Shown here: piece by piece, positions 5,520 through 12,435 of the stretch
Layout of the letters: each line of letters begins with the position of its first letter
Numbering within the stretch: position 1 is the stretch's first letter
Source of the DNA: Flavobacteriales bacterium
Lineage (GTDB): Bacteria; Bacteroidota; Bacteroidia; Flavobacteriales; Weeksellaceae
DNA length: 14,338 bases
Assembly: GCA_900770875.1 (NCBI GenBank)
Contig: CAAGLV010000019.1
Coordinates: forward strand, 1 to 14,338
Direction: 5' to 3'
Notes under the pieces: generated by a model
Seen by the model: the letters and a program-made list of their open reading frames with translations, nothing else
Told to the model about the DNA's origin: nothing
The model's database searches: none
Made by a program: the position numbers and the translations under genes

Positions 5520-6857
5520 TTAATGTTTTTGAGGATTATAATTTGGATCGCTCGGATCGTAAAGTTTAGCAACCATTTGGATTTGACGATTCATTAAAAA
5601 GACCAAAATAATGGCTAACGAAATAAACACCAACGTAAATAAATAAAACGAATACTGTATACCAGGCATTGGCGTAATTGCATCTGCTGTGCGCATTATG
5701 CCATAAATTATCCAAGGTTGACGTCCAACCTCTGTTACCGTCCAGCCAGCTTCTAAGGCAATATAGCCAAATGGTGTTGCTATCATAAACATTTTAAGAA
5801 ACCAACGTTGATTTAACCAATCTTTCTTAAAGAAATTTGCCACGATAAAAATTACAGCAATCAGCATCATAAGCATACCAAAAGTAATCATCGTTTGAAA
5901 TGCATAATGTGTTATAGCAACTGGAGGCCAATCTTCTTTCGGAAACTCGTTTAATCCCGTTACAGGTGTTTTAAAATCGCCATGAACTAAGAAACTTAAT
6001 ACACCCGGAACTTTAATTGCATATTTAATCTCCTCTTTCTTTTCGTTTACAATTCCTCCTAAAACAAAAGGAGCCGAAGCTTCGGTTTCAAAATGCGCTT
6101 CCATCGCAGCTAATTTAATTGGCTGTCTTTTCGCGACATCTTTTGCCGAAACATCTCCACTTAATGGCGCTAACAACGCCGCTACAATTGCTAAAGTTGC
6201 ACTTATTTTAAATGCTTCTTTATGAAAAACAACATTTTTACCTTTTAAAATTAAAAACGCATGTAATCCTGCAACGGCAAAACCAGTTGCACAAAAAGCA
6301 GCAATCGTCATATGTAACGATTCGGAAAACCAAGCCGAATTAAACATGGCTTTAATTGGATCTACATTTAAATACTGTCCATTTATATAATCGAAACCTG
6401 TTGGCGAGTTCATCCATGCATTGGCTGCAACAACTAAAATACCCGATGATAAACCACTTATCCCAACTAACAATCCACAAAACCAATGAAATTTAGGACT
6501 AAAGCGATCCCAGCCGTAAAGAAAAAATCCTAATGCGATTGCTTCGATAAAAAAGGCTGTTCCTTCTAAAGAAAATGGCATTCCAAAAATTGGACCTGCA
6601 TGTTCCATAAATTTAGGAAACAACAATCCCATTTCGAACGAAAGCATTGTTCCAGAAACAGCTCCTGTTGCAAATAAAATAGCCACGCCTTTACTCCACG
6701 CTTTGGTTAATCCTTTAAAAATCTCGTTTTTCGTCTTTAAGTATTTGTAATGTGCAATAGCCATCATAAATGGCATTACCATTCCTACACACGAAAAAAT
6801 GATGTGAAATGCAAGCGAGAGTGCCATCTGACTTCGTGCCGCAATAAAATCATTCAT
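5520..6857 (-). CDS. cydA: Cytochrome bd oxidase subunit I, short Q-loop type
   Basis: Carries hemes b558, b595 and d and the quinol site. 445 residues from MNDFIAARSQMALSLAFH. Visible are H18 (heme ligand near the N-terminus), the acidic pair E98/E105 in SLEGTAFFIEAIALG, H182 (SESLHM) and M323 (FQTMITFG), which correspond by context to the b558 ligands. The Q-loop core is IKLAAMEAHFET (247-258), and GRQPW is at 378-382. It is shorter than E. coli CydA because the long Q-loop insert is missing, as in many non-proteobacterial enzymes. The frame could extend 18 codons to 6911, but that ATG lies inside the upstream gene's terminator, so the start at 6857 is chosen. First gene of cydAB; no clear promoter in the 48-nt leader. 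Confidence 0.96.
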   Translation of the reverse strand: MNDFIAARSQMALSLAFHIIFSCVGMVMPFMMAIAHYKYLKTKNEIFKGLTKAWSKGVAILFATGAVSGTMLSFEMGLLFPKFMEHAGPIFGMPFSLEGTAFFIEAIALGFFLYGWDRFSPKFHWFCGLLVGISGLSSGILVVAANAWMNSPTGFDYINGQYLNVDPIKAMFNSAWFSESLHMTIAAFCATGFAVAGLHAFLILKGKNVVFHKEAFKISATLAIVAALLAPLSGDVSAKDVAKRQPIKLAAMEAHFETEASAPFVLGGIVNEKKEEIKYAIKVPGVLSFLVHGDFKTPVTGLNEFPKEDWPPVAITHYAFQTMITFGMLMMLIAVIFIVANFFKKDWLNQRWFLKMFMIATPFGYIALEAGWTVTEVGRQPWIIYGIMRTADAITPMPGIQYSFYLFTLVFISLAIILVFLMNRQIQMVAKLYDPSDPNYNPQKH

Positions 6858-6900
6858 AGTATTAAAAATTGTTTTTGTTTTGTGTTTTAAATTTATAAAT

Positions 6901-6930
6901 AAAAAAGGCATCTCGTTTACCGAAATGCCT
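6901..6930 (-). terminator. Terminator of the plsC-desaturase operon
   Basis: On the minus strand AGGCATTTCG pairs with CGAGATGCCT (10 bp with one G-U) around GTAAA, followed by TTTTTATTTATA. It lies 12 nt after the desaturase stop and separates this operon from cydAB. Confidence 0.9.
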
Positions 6931-6941
6931 ATATTTTATCA

Positions 6942-7943
6942 TTATTTTGTTGTTGCTGGTATTAACCATTTAAAATTGTAACTTTCTTCTGGAATTACAA
7001 TTCGCTGCGAAATACGCTCCATTCTAGCTGGAAACTTTAAAATATAATCGCGTGCTTTTTCTGCTTCGTCTGTTAATCCTGTAATATTTTCGATATCCCA
7101 AATTTCGATTAACTTTTTCATAATATCCACATAATCCTGAGCTGTATAAACACCGATACGTTGTGCTGCATCCGAATAAGGCTCGAATAAGTTTCCTTTT
7201 GTTTGCCCTGCCTCTCTTAAGAAGTGTGCTGGCATTACAATTTTTAACTTAAACATATATTGAACAGCTAACATCATTTCTGATGGATCAACTTCGAAAA
7301 TACGACGAACAAATTCAGAATAAGCCAAATGGTGTCTCATTTCATCTCCTGCAATAATCTTACACATACGCGCTAATTTTTTAGCACCGTAATCTTTTGC
7401 AATTTTTGAAACATTATTATGAGAAATGTATGTTGCTAACTCTTGGAAACTTGTATAAACAAAGTTACGGTACGGATCGTGAGATGTACCAATATCAAAA
7501 CCATCGTTAATTAAATGCTGAGTTGAAATTTCAACTTCGCGCATGTTAATACGACCAGATAAGTATAAAAACTTATTTAAAACATCTCCGTGACGGTTTT
7601 CTTCACCTGTCCAATGTCTAATCCATTTTGCCCAGCCATTTTCTAAATATTTCCCTTCTTCATCAACTACTCCTTCCATGTTTAATAACCACGATTCGTA
7701 AGTTGGTAAAGCTTCTTCTGTAACAGCATCTCCGATTAATGTTACCCAAAAATCGCTTGGTAAATCTTTAGAGATCTCTTGTAACTCTTTAATCTCATCA
7801 AAAAATGTATCAGTTTGAGCGTTTGGTAAGAAATCTGTTGGTTGCCAAATTTTTTCAACCGGAACTAAAAACTTATCCATGAAAGAATCTACATCTTTCT
7901 CTAGAAGTTTCATCACTTCCAATCTAATATTGTGTATTGACAT
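6942..7943 (-). CDS. Acyl-[acyl-carrier-protein] desaturase (soluble di-iron type)
   Basis: Introduces a cis double bond into fatty acyl-ACP using O2, ferredoxin-type electrons and a di-iron centre; it controls membrane unsaturation. 333 residues. The ligand set is complete and spaced exactly as in the plant stearoyl-ACP desaturase: E77 (TEEALPTYESW), E115 and H118 (EENRHGD), E168 (SFQELAT), E201 and H204 (DEMRH). The intervals 38/53/33 match castor E105, E143/H146, E196, E229/H232. It lies 17 nt behind plsC, so newly made unsaturated acyl-ACP and the acyltransferase that uses acyl chains are coexpressed. The start at MSIHNIRLEV is the first ATG after plsC; an internal Met11 is possible. Confidence 0.94.
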   Translation of the reverse strand: MSIHNIRLEVMKLLEKDVDSFMDKFLVPVEKIWQPTDFLPNAQTDTFFDEIKELQEISKDLPSDFWVTLIGDAVTEEALPTYESWLLNMEGVVDEEGKYLENGWAKWIRHWTGEENRHGDVLNKFLYLSGRINMREVEISTQHLINDGFDIGTSHDPYRNFVYTSFQELATYISHNNVSKIAKDYGAKKLARMCKIIAGDEMRHHLAYSEFVRRIFEVDPSEMMLAVQYMFKLKIVMPAHFLREAGQTKGNLFEPYSDAAQRIGVYTAQDYVDIMKKLIEIWDIENITGLTDEAEKARDYILKFPARMERISQRIVIPEESYNFKWLIPATTK

Positions 7944-7960
7944 ATATTATTTTTATTCTT

Positions 7961-8695
7961 TTAATAAATTATTTTAGATTTTACAGCTTGTTCTGTTTTC
8001 TCGAAAAGCTCATCAAATTTATAATCTTTTACCTTTAAAGGTGTATGATATTCTATTGTTACCTTAGATCCTAAATGAAGTGGAAAAACGCCCCATTTTG
8101 TAATCTCCCAGGTATTATTTAAAGTTACTGGTACTACATAAGCGTCTTTCGCATATTTTGCCAATACTTTTAATCCACTTTCTTTAAATTCTTTTGGCGT
8201 ACCATCTTTACTACGTGTACCTTCTGGAAAAATGATTGCAGAGTAGTTATTCTCTTGGATATAAATTGCCAATTTTTTAATTGCGTCTATCGCTTGTTTT
8301 CCATTTTTACGATCGATTAAAGCAGAACCTCCTTTTTGTAAATTGTAAGATACACTCGGAATTCCTTTACCTAATTCGATTTTCGAAATAAATTTTGGAT
8401 GAAAGTTTGCTAAATCATATTCTAACGGCGAAATATCGTACATACTTTGATGATTCGATACAAATATAATTGGCACTCCAGTTGGTATTTTTTCTTTACC
8501 TGTGTATTTATAACTCGTAAATAAAACTTTTGTACAAGCTACCAACATACCATTCATCACTTTAACTACATTATGATGGGCTTGATAACCTCCTAAATTA
8601 TACGCTAACCATTGCACAACGTGCATAATTACTAGCGTTAAACCATACAATACATAAAAAATAATTGTAAAGGGAACTGCAAATATTTTTTTCAA
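7961..8695 (-). CDS. plsC: 1-acyl-sn-glycerol-3-phosphate acyltransferase, TTG start
   Basis: Acylates lysophosphatidate to phosphatidate in phospholipid synthesis at the inner membrane. The LPLAT motifs are present: NHQSMYD (81-87, catalytic H82 and D87), the KGGSALIDRK segment (121-130), FPEGTRS (156-162) and VVPVTLNN (187-194). One or two N-terminal membrane segments lie within residues 5-35. No in-frame ATG occurs before residue 24. A longer frame starts at TTG 8722, but a full promoter (8710-8739) covers that codon. The TTG at 8695, reading MKKIFAVPFTIIFYVLYGLT, is about 8 nt from the predicted transcript start and resembles flavobacterial homologues. The protein is then 244 residues. 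Operon with the desaturase. Confidence 0.9.
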   Translation of the reverse strand: MKKIFAVPFTIIFYVLYGLTLVIMHVVQWLAYNLGGYQAHHNVVKVMNGMLVACTKVLFTSYKYTGKEKIPTGVPIIFVSNHQSMYDISPLEYDLANFHPKFISKIELGKGIPSVSYNLQKGGSALIDRKNGKQAIDAIKKLAIYIQENNYSAIIFPEGTRSKDGTPKEFKESGLKVLAKYAKDAYVVPVTLNNTWEITKWGVFPLHLGSKVTIEYHTPLKVKDYKFDELFEKTEQAVKSKIIY

Positions 8696-8709
8696 TGTTA
8701 ATTTTTTTC

Positions 8710-8739
8710 CAAAGTTAATCAAAATATAATCTTTACAAA
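8710..8739 (-). promoter_or_regulatory. Promoter of the plsC-desaturase operon
   Basis: Minus-strand TTTG (8739-8736), 18-nt spacer, TAACTTTG (8717-8710). Spacer length is the same as for the ruvX promoter. It sets the plsC start: transcription should begin near 8703, just upstream of the TTG at 8695. Confidence 0.7.
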
Positions 8740-8757
8740 TAAGGATTAGCTTTTAGA

Positions 8758-9153
8758 TTATCTATTTTTATTCAAAATTAATAATTCGACTTTATTTTTA
8801 TCCAAAAACACCAATTGATTAGATTGATTGATCTCTAAAAACACCGATTCGTTTAACATCTTGCCTATATCTAAAGAATTAGCATTGCAAATGTTTTGCG
8901 TTTTTATAGTATTTACAAAATTAATAGCAGGAGAAAATCGTTTAAAATCCGAAGAAATAACTTCACAACCATTTGTAAAAACAACTTTTTCTAACTCAGA
9001 ATCAACATAAAGTTTTATATTTTTAGATGGATTAATCCATTTTCCATCGATTTGAGTAGAATTTATAGTTTTATTTTCTTCTGGAATTAAATTTATATTC
9101 TTATTGCAACTAAACAACAACAATCCTACTACAACTCCTACCACTTTCTTCAT
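8758..9153 (-). CDS. Putative lipoprotein with META/HslJ-like domain
   Basis: A 131-residue protein. Residues 1-16 form a lipoprotein signal (MKKVVGVVVGLLLFSC, lipidated Cys16). The mature part resembles the small beta-rich META (HslJ-type) domain: an opening GKWI strand (37-40), KLYVDSELEKVVFTNGCEV, where the GC fits the family's GCN position, a phenylalanine-containing strand INFVNTIKTQNIC, and a closing NQLVFLDKNKVELLIL. The match is by pattern, not by strong identity. META proteins are secreted or lipid-anchored and linked to stress or adhesion in a few species; no specific role can be given. It ends 18 nt upstream of the plsC promoter and has no recognisable terminator, so read-through into plsC is possible. 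Confidence 0.65.
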   Translation of the reverse strand: MKKVVGVVVGLLLFSCNKNINLIPEENKTINSTQIDGKWINPSKNIKLYVDSELEKVVFTNGCEVISSDFKRFSPAINFVNTIKTQNICNANSLDIGKMLNESVFLEINQSNQLVFLDKNKVELLILNKNR

Positions 9154-9225
9154 TTTATCATTAATTTAAAACTAAACGAAAATAGAAATTCTATACTAAA
9201 TAAAATATTTCTTTGTTTATTATCT

Positions 9226-9233
9226 TATTTTTG
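9226..9233 (+). promoter_or_regulatory. -7 element of the 78-residue gene
   Basis: TATTTTTG matches TAnnTTTG, 14 nt before the ATG at 9248. A TTTG lies upstream, but at only 10 nt spacing, so the -33 element is unclear. Confidence 0.45.
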
Positions 9234-9247
9234 ACAAAAATTATAAA

Positions 9248-9484
9248 ATGGCAAACACGAGAAAAGCTGAAGTTTTTACCGATAATAACGGCAATAAAAA
9301 GGTTAAACTCGAACGTAAACCTACTTTTTACAAAATTTACGATTTAATTGAAGAAGATTGGTTTGTAGAAGATGGATTATACGAATTAGATTTTTTTGAA
9401 ACTCCAAGTGTTAATATTCAGTTAGAAAAGCCTGTTATTAATTATAAGCAACTAAGCGAAAAAGGTAAAAATGCATTAAGATAA
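9248..9484 (+). CDS. Small hypothetical protein, 78 residues
   Basis: I do not recognise this protein. It starts MANTRKAEVFTDNNGNKKVK, has a central acidic/aromatic stretch (YDLIEEDWFVEDGLYELDFFE, 31-51), and a Lys-rich end (KQLSEKGKNALR). No signal peptide or membrane segment is seen, so it is probably cytoplasmic. It has its own -7 promoter element and ends at a terminator that overlaps its stop codon. The ATG, promoter, terminator and ordinary codon use make it a credible gene despite its size. It stands alone, divergent from the META-like lipoprotein gene and convergent with the frameshifted cyclase-like gene. Confidence 0.7.
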   Translation: MANTRKAEVFTDNNGNKKVKLERKPTFYKIYDLIEEDWFVEDGLYELDFFETPSVNIQLEKPVINYKQLSEKGKNALR

Positions 9485-9508
9485 AAACATCCTTTTTAGG
9501 GTGTTTTT
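9483..9508. terminator. Bidirectional terminator
   Basis: AAAAACATCC (9483-9492) pairs with GGGTGTTTTT (9499-9508), 10 bp with one wobble, with T-runs on both strands. The left arm overlaps the stop codon of the 78-residue gene; the right arm ends next to the stop of the convergent cyclase-like gene at 9510. Confidence 0.85.
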
Positions 9509-9509
9509 A

Positions 9510-10362
9510 TTATATTAATAATTCATATACTCTACCTTTTACTTTATCATTATGATAACCCTTTAACCAAACAAACTTATCTTTAATTCTATTATTTTTA
9601 AGTAATTCTGCTTCTGTTTTTGAATTTTTAATTTTACGTTCTATTTCTGAAAGTTTATTAATAATAGCATTTTTATGAATTAAAAATTGTTCATCAAAAA
9701 ATTCAGAATTATGCGGTGAAATATTTGACTGACAAATACCATATTGTAAATAATCTACATAACACAACTTATCTTCAAACCTCAACAAAGAATCAGCACC
9801 ATAAATAAACTTACAAATTAAACTCAATTTTCCTAATAGTTTCTTATTTTCAGAAACTGATTCGTGCAAACAAATTCTAGGGTAAACAGCCTTTACAGAT
9901 TCAACCTCATAAGCTTCAATTAAACCATTACCAAAAGCAAAATTATTATTTATATTACAATATCCATTTGAAATTCCACCTCTTAAAAAAATATTTTTTT
10001 CTTTAAGACATTTATAAATAAACTCTTGCAATCTACCTATAATAATAAACAAAGTATTTGCTGAATGCATTAAAAATTTTTCTTCTCTAATAAGTTTTAT
10101 TTTCTTAGGCTTATAGGTAATTATTAACGAATCAGAAACGAAAACTGTTTTAATATCATAATATTCATATAAATCAAATGATGACTTCTTATAAATTTCT
10201 TTTCAATGAATCAGAATCTTGAGCTGACATCATTTCAATATTTGAATTCATAAACTTTATAAAATCTTCTGCTTTTTCATCACAATCTATTTTACCATTT
10301 ATATCTCTATAACCAAGCATATCAATAAAGATAGTCCATTGCAATAATTTATTATATTTCAT
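9510..10362 (-). pseudogene. Frameshifted nucleotidyl-cyclase-like gene
   Basis: Two reading frames join into one 283-residue protein if one A is removed from the AAAA run at 10203-10200 (minus strand). The first frame starts at ATG 10362 and otherwise stops at 10189. After repair the sequence reads SLKEIYKKSSFDLYEYY and continues uninterrupted to the stop at 9510. Motifs: FIDMLGY (12-18, D14), VSDSLIITY (75-83, D77), FLRGGISNG (125-133), FGNGLIEAYEVES (143-155) and YPRI (160-163). This order resembles class III nucleotidyl cyclases (FxDIxGF, second Asp, RxGIxxG, GxxVNxAxRLE), so a cyclase-like fold is inferred; activity is unknown. Arginine is almost always AGA or AGG, while neighbours use CGT, suggesting transfer. 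It sits 57 nt behind the tRNA operon terminator. A sequencing error in the run is a real alternative. Confidence 0.75.
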
Positions 10363-10374
10363 TATTTTTTTAAA

Positions 10375-10382
10375 CAAAAATA
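10375..10382 (-). promoter_or_regulatory. -7 element of the cyclase-like gene
   Basis: TATTTTTG on the minus strand, 12 nt before the ATG at 10362, matches TAnnTTTG. The -33 region is not clear. It lies downstream of the tRNA terminator, so the gene has its own transcription start. Confidence 0.5.
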
Positions 10383-10414
10383 CAATAATAATATAAAGGT
10401 AATAATTATAAAAA

Positions 10415-10446
10415 CAAAAAACCCACACTTTAAAAAGTGTGGGTTT
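10415..10446 (-). terminator. Terminator of the tRNA operon
   Basis: Perfect 12-bp hairpin AAACCCACACTT / AAGTGTGGGTTT around a 4-nt loop (10419-10446), followed on the minus strand by TTTGTTTT. It begins 13 nt after the 3' end of tRNA-Arg. Confidence 0.92.
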
Positions 10447-10459
10447 AAATTTAGATTTG

Positions 10460-10533
10460 TGATCCAATCAGGATTCGAACCTGAGACCTACTGCTTAGAA
10501 GGCAGTTGCTCTATCCAGCTGAGCTATTGGACC
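10460..10533 (-). tRNA. tRNA-Arg (anticodon TCT)
   Basis: 74 nt, reads AGA and probably AGG codons. Acceptor GGTCCAA pairs with TTGGATC (one G-U), discriminator A; anticodon stem ACTGC/GCAGT with loop CTTCTAA; T-arm contains GGTTCGAATCC. CCA is not encoded. Third and last tRNA of the operon, 27 nt after tRNA-Pro. Confidence 0.96.
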
Positions 10534-10560
10534 AATCCAAAATTCTATTGCTAAAATTCG

Positions 10561-10635
10561 TCGGGGTGGCAGGATTCGAACCTGCGACCTCCTGCTCCCA
10601 AAGCAGGCGCGATGACCGGGCTACGCTACACCCCG
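10561..10635 (-). tRNA. tRNA-Pro (anticodon TGG)
   Basis: 75 nt. Acceptor CGGGGTG pairs with CACCCCG, discriminator A; anticodon stem CCTGC/GCAGG with loop TTTGGGA; T-arm has GGTTCGAATCC. CCA is not encoded. Middle gene of the tRNA operon. Confidence 0.96.
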
Positions 10636-10674
10636 AATTTCTTCGTAGATAAACATTATTTTAATGAACTACTG

Positions 10675-10758
10675 CGGAGAGACAGGGACTCGAACCCTGG
10701 CATCGGTTACCCGATGACAGATTAGCAATCTGCTCCGTTACCACTCCGGCACCTCTCC
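10675..10758 (-). tRNA. tRNA-Ser (anticodon GCT)
   Basis: 84 nt with the long variable arm typical of serine tRNAs (CATCGGGTAACCGATG). Acceptor GGAGAGG pairs with TCTCTCC, discriminator G; anticodon loop TTGCTAA gives GCT, reading AGC/AGT. CCA is not encoded. First gene of the operon, 39 nt before tRNA-Pro. Confidence 0.96.
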
Positions 10759-10801
10759 TAACTTAGCTCCGAATAACTGTCGTTACTTGTTCTAAGCGGT
10801 T

Positions 10802-10833
10802 GCAAATATAGAACGTGTTTTCAGTTTACGCAA
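10802..10833 (-). promoter_or_regulatory. Promoter of the tRNA operon
   Basis: Minus-strand TTG (10833-10831), 20-nt spacer, TATATTTGC (10810-10802), about 40 nt before tRNA-Ser. It has the same -7 sequence as the candidate sRNA promoter at 541-573. Confidence 0.75.
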
Positions 10834-10866
10834 GTCTTTTTCGATTTTTTTTTATTTTTTTTCGCT

Positions 10867-10874
10867 TATTTTTG
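10867..10874 (+). promoter_or_regulatory. -7 element of the amidase gene
   Basis: TATTTTTG matches TAnnTTTG, 31 nt before the ATG at 10906. The upstream stretch is a T-rich run without a clear TTTG. It diverges from the tRNA promoter about 35 nt away. Confidence 0.5.
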
Positions 10875-10905
10875 CCCCTGTATAAGCTAAATTACAAGTA
10901 AAATA

Positions 10906-11823
10906 ATGAATGTTAAAGGATTAGTGTTTTTAGGAATTTTATCAATTTTTTCGCTTTCAAGTTGCGGAAGTTCAAAAAATATCCCTCAGAAAACAATTAC
11001 AAAGATTATTCGAGATACAATTATCAAAAATTCGAAGACCGATTTGCCCGAAATGGCGCGTGCTGCAAAGCTTAATAGTTATAAAGTTTCGAGCGATAAT
11101 TGTCCCGCAAAAGGACAAGACGAGCGTATACGTTATTTAGTTTTACATTATACGGCCTTAGATTACCCTACTTCTTTACGTGTTTTAACGCAACAAGAAG
11201 TTAGTTCGCATTATTTAGTTAATGATAAAGATGACGACCAAATTGATTTATTGGTAGACGAATCTAAAAGAGCTTGGCATGCTGGTGTAAGTAAATGGAA
11301 AAATTTAGATAATGTTAACTTTACTTCGATCGGAATCGAAATCGTGAATAAAGGTTTTACAACAAGCAACGGTGTGGTAACACATTTTTCGTATCCAAAT
11401 TATCAAATGAAAAAAGTTGGCGAATTGGCCCAAGACATTGTAAAGCGTTATAATATTTTACCTGTAAATGTAATTGGACATTCGGATATTGCACCAGGAC
11501 GTAAACACGATCCAGGACCATTATTCCCTTGGAAACAACTTTACGACGAATATAATGTTGGTGCTTGGTATAACGAAGCCGATAAAAATTTATTTTTACA
11601 ACAAGCTCCTTTTGTATTAGAAGGCGAAGTTGTTATTAAAGAATTTCAGAGCGAATTAAAGAAATACGGTTACGATATTCAGGTTACTGGCGTTTGGGAC
11701 GATCAAACACGTAAAGTAACACAAGCTTTCCAATATCACTTTAATCCATCAAAAACAGACGGATATTTAGATGCCAACACTTGGGCTATTATTAAAGCTT
11801 TAAACAAAAAATATAATTCATAA
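10906..11823 (+). CDS. Lipoprotein N-acetylmuramoyl-L-alanine amidase (AmiD-like)
   Basis: Cleaves the amide bond between N-acetylmuramic acid and L-alanine in peptidoglycan; probably in cell-wall or muropeptide recycling on the periplasmic side of a membrane. 305 residues. Residues 1-20 are a lipoprotein signal ending LSSC (Cys20). The Amidase_2 zinc domain spans about 70-215, with H81 (LVLHYTALDYP), E145 (IGIEIVN), H192 (VIGHSDIAPGRK) and D202 (KHDPGPLFPW), the expected zinc ligands and catalytic residues. A peptidoglycan-binding domain of the PG_binding_1 type follows (about 240-300: VIKEFQSELKKYGYDIQVTG and VTQAFQYHF). This domain order is that of E. coli AmiD. Its own promoter precedes it and a terminator follows 6 nt after the stop, so it is a single-gene unit. 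Confidence 0.93.
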   Translation: MNVKGLVFLGILSIFSLSSCGSSKNIPQKTITKIIRDTIIKNSKTDLPEMARAAKLNSYKVSSDNCPAKGQDERIRYLVLHYTALDYPTSLRVLTQQEVSSHYLVNDKDDDQIDLLVDESKRAWHAGVSKWKNLDNVNFTSIGIEIVNKGFTTSNGVVTHFSYPNYQMKKVGELAQDIVKRYNILPVNVIGHSDIAPGRKHDPGPLFPWKQLYDEYNVGAWYNEADKNLFLQQAPFVLEGEVVIKEFQSELKKYGYDIQVTGVWDDQTRKVTQAFQYHFNPSKTDGYLDANTWAIIKALNKKYNS

Positions 11824-11829
11824 ATTTAG

Positions 11830-11855
11830 GCTCTTATTTCGGTAAGAGCTTTTTT
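11830..11855 (+). terminator. Terminator of the amidase gene
   Basis: GCTCTTA (11830-11836) pairs with TAAGAGC (11843-11849) around TTTCGG, followed by TTTTTT. The next gene begins only 23 nt later. Confidence 0.85.
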
Positions 11856-11878
11856 ATTTCCTAAAAAATTTAAATCAA

Positions 11879-12346
11879 ATGACAAGCTACATCTACCTAA
11901 AAAATTATTCGTTAGATACAATTAAAACTATCACACAAGAATATCTTAACACCAATTATCCCGAAAACACAGCACTTACTGCCGAAATTTTAATGAAAAA
12001 TTCGCGCACTTATTTTATTCGTTTCAACGAGCAATTAGCACAAGAAGAATTTATCGATTGGCTAAATAACTTTTACCAAAATGTAGCAACTAACGAACGT
12101 CAAATTATTTTAGAAGCTTATCAAGATATCCATCAAATGGAGTATAAATATTATTTAGTTGATGATGAATTTTATGCAATAAATTCGAATCAAGAAGTCT
12201 TTAAAATCGAAGATTACGAAACTCTTGTATCAATTCCTAATCCAAATATCGAATTTATAAAAACCGAAATTCCAACTAAAAACATTCATTCATTAGCCAT
12301 CATTTCAAGAGAAAAACCAAAATCAAAATGGTGGAAAATTTGGTAA
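11879..12346 (+). CDS. Hypothetical protein, 155 residues, Trp-rich C-terminus
   Basis: I do not recognise this protein. It is acidic and aromatic, with no signal peptide or membrane segment. An N-terminal half (MTSYIYLKNYSLDTIKTITQ, then RTYFIRFNEQLAQEEFIDWL) could form an alpha/beta fold. A Tyr-rich hairpin follows (YKYYLVDDEFYAINSNQEVF, 89-108), and the end is basic and tryptophan-rich (KPKSKWWKIW). Codon use matches the neighbours, which supports a resident gene. It starts 23 nt after the amidase terminator, and no TAnnTTTG element is seen in that gap. It may therefore depend on read-through from the amidase gene or on an unrecognised promoter. Confidence 0.65.
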   Translation: MTSYIYLKNYSLDTIKTITQEYLNTNYPENTALTAEILMKNSRTYFIRFNEQLAQEEFIDWLNNFYQNVATNERQIILEAYQDIHQMEYKYYLVDDEFYAINSNQEVFKIEDYETLVSIPNPNIEFIKTEIPTKNIHSLAIISREKPKSKWWKIW

Positions 12347-12416
12347 AAAATCAAAATAAATTCAACTAATTTTGCAAAAACAAGATTTAAAAGACAAATT
12401 TAAAACTTGCAACGAT

Positions 12417-12424
12417 TATTTTTG
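12417..12424 (+). promoter_or_regulatory. -7 element of the VOC gene
   Basis: TATTTTTG, 11 nt before the ATG at 12436, matches TAnnTTTG. A second match, TAATTTTG, lies at 12367-12374, so there may be two start sites. Neither has a clear -33 element. Confidence 0.45.
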
Positions 12425-12435
12425 AAAATAGAAGT

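Noticed and set aside
6858..6911. 18-residue N-terminal extension of CydA
   Set aside because: Its ATG lies within the terminator hairpin of the preceding operon, and the extension lacks family similarity.
10189..10206. Programmed -1 frameshift in the cyclase-like gene
   Set aside because: Joining the frames needs +1 (removal of one base), and AAAAG is not a standard slippery heptamer for -1; an indel in the A run is simpler.
10460..10482. Integration att site at the tRNA-Arg 3' end
   Set aside because: I found no second copy of the tRNA 3' segment in the window and no integrase gene, so an integrated element cannot be supported.
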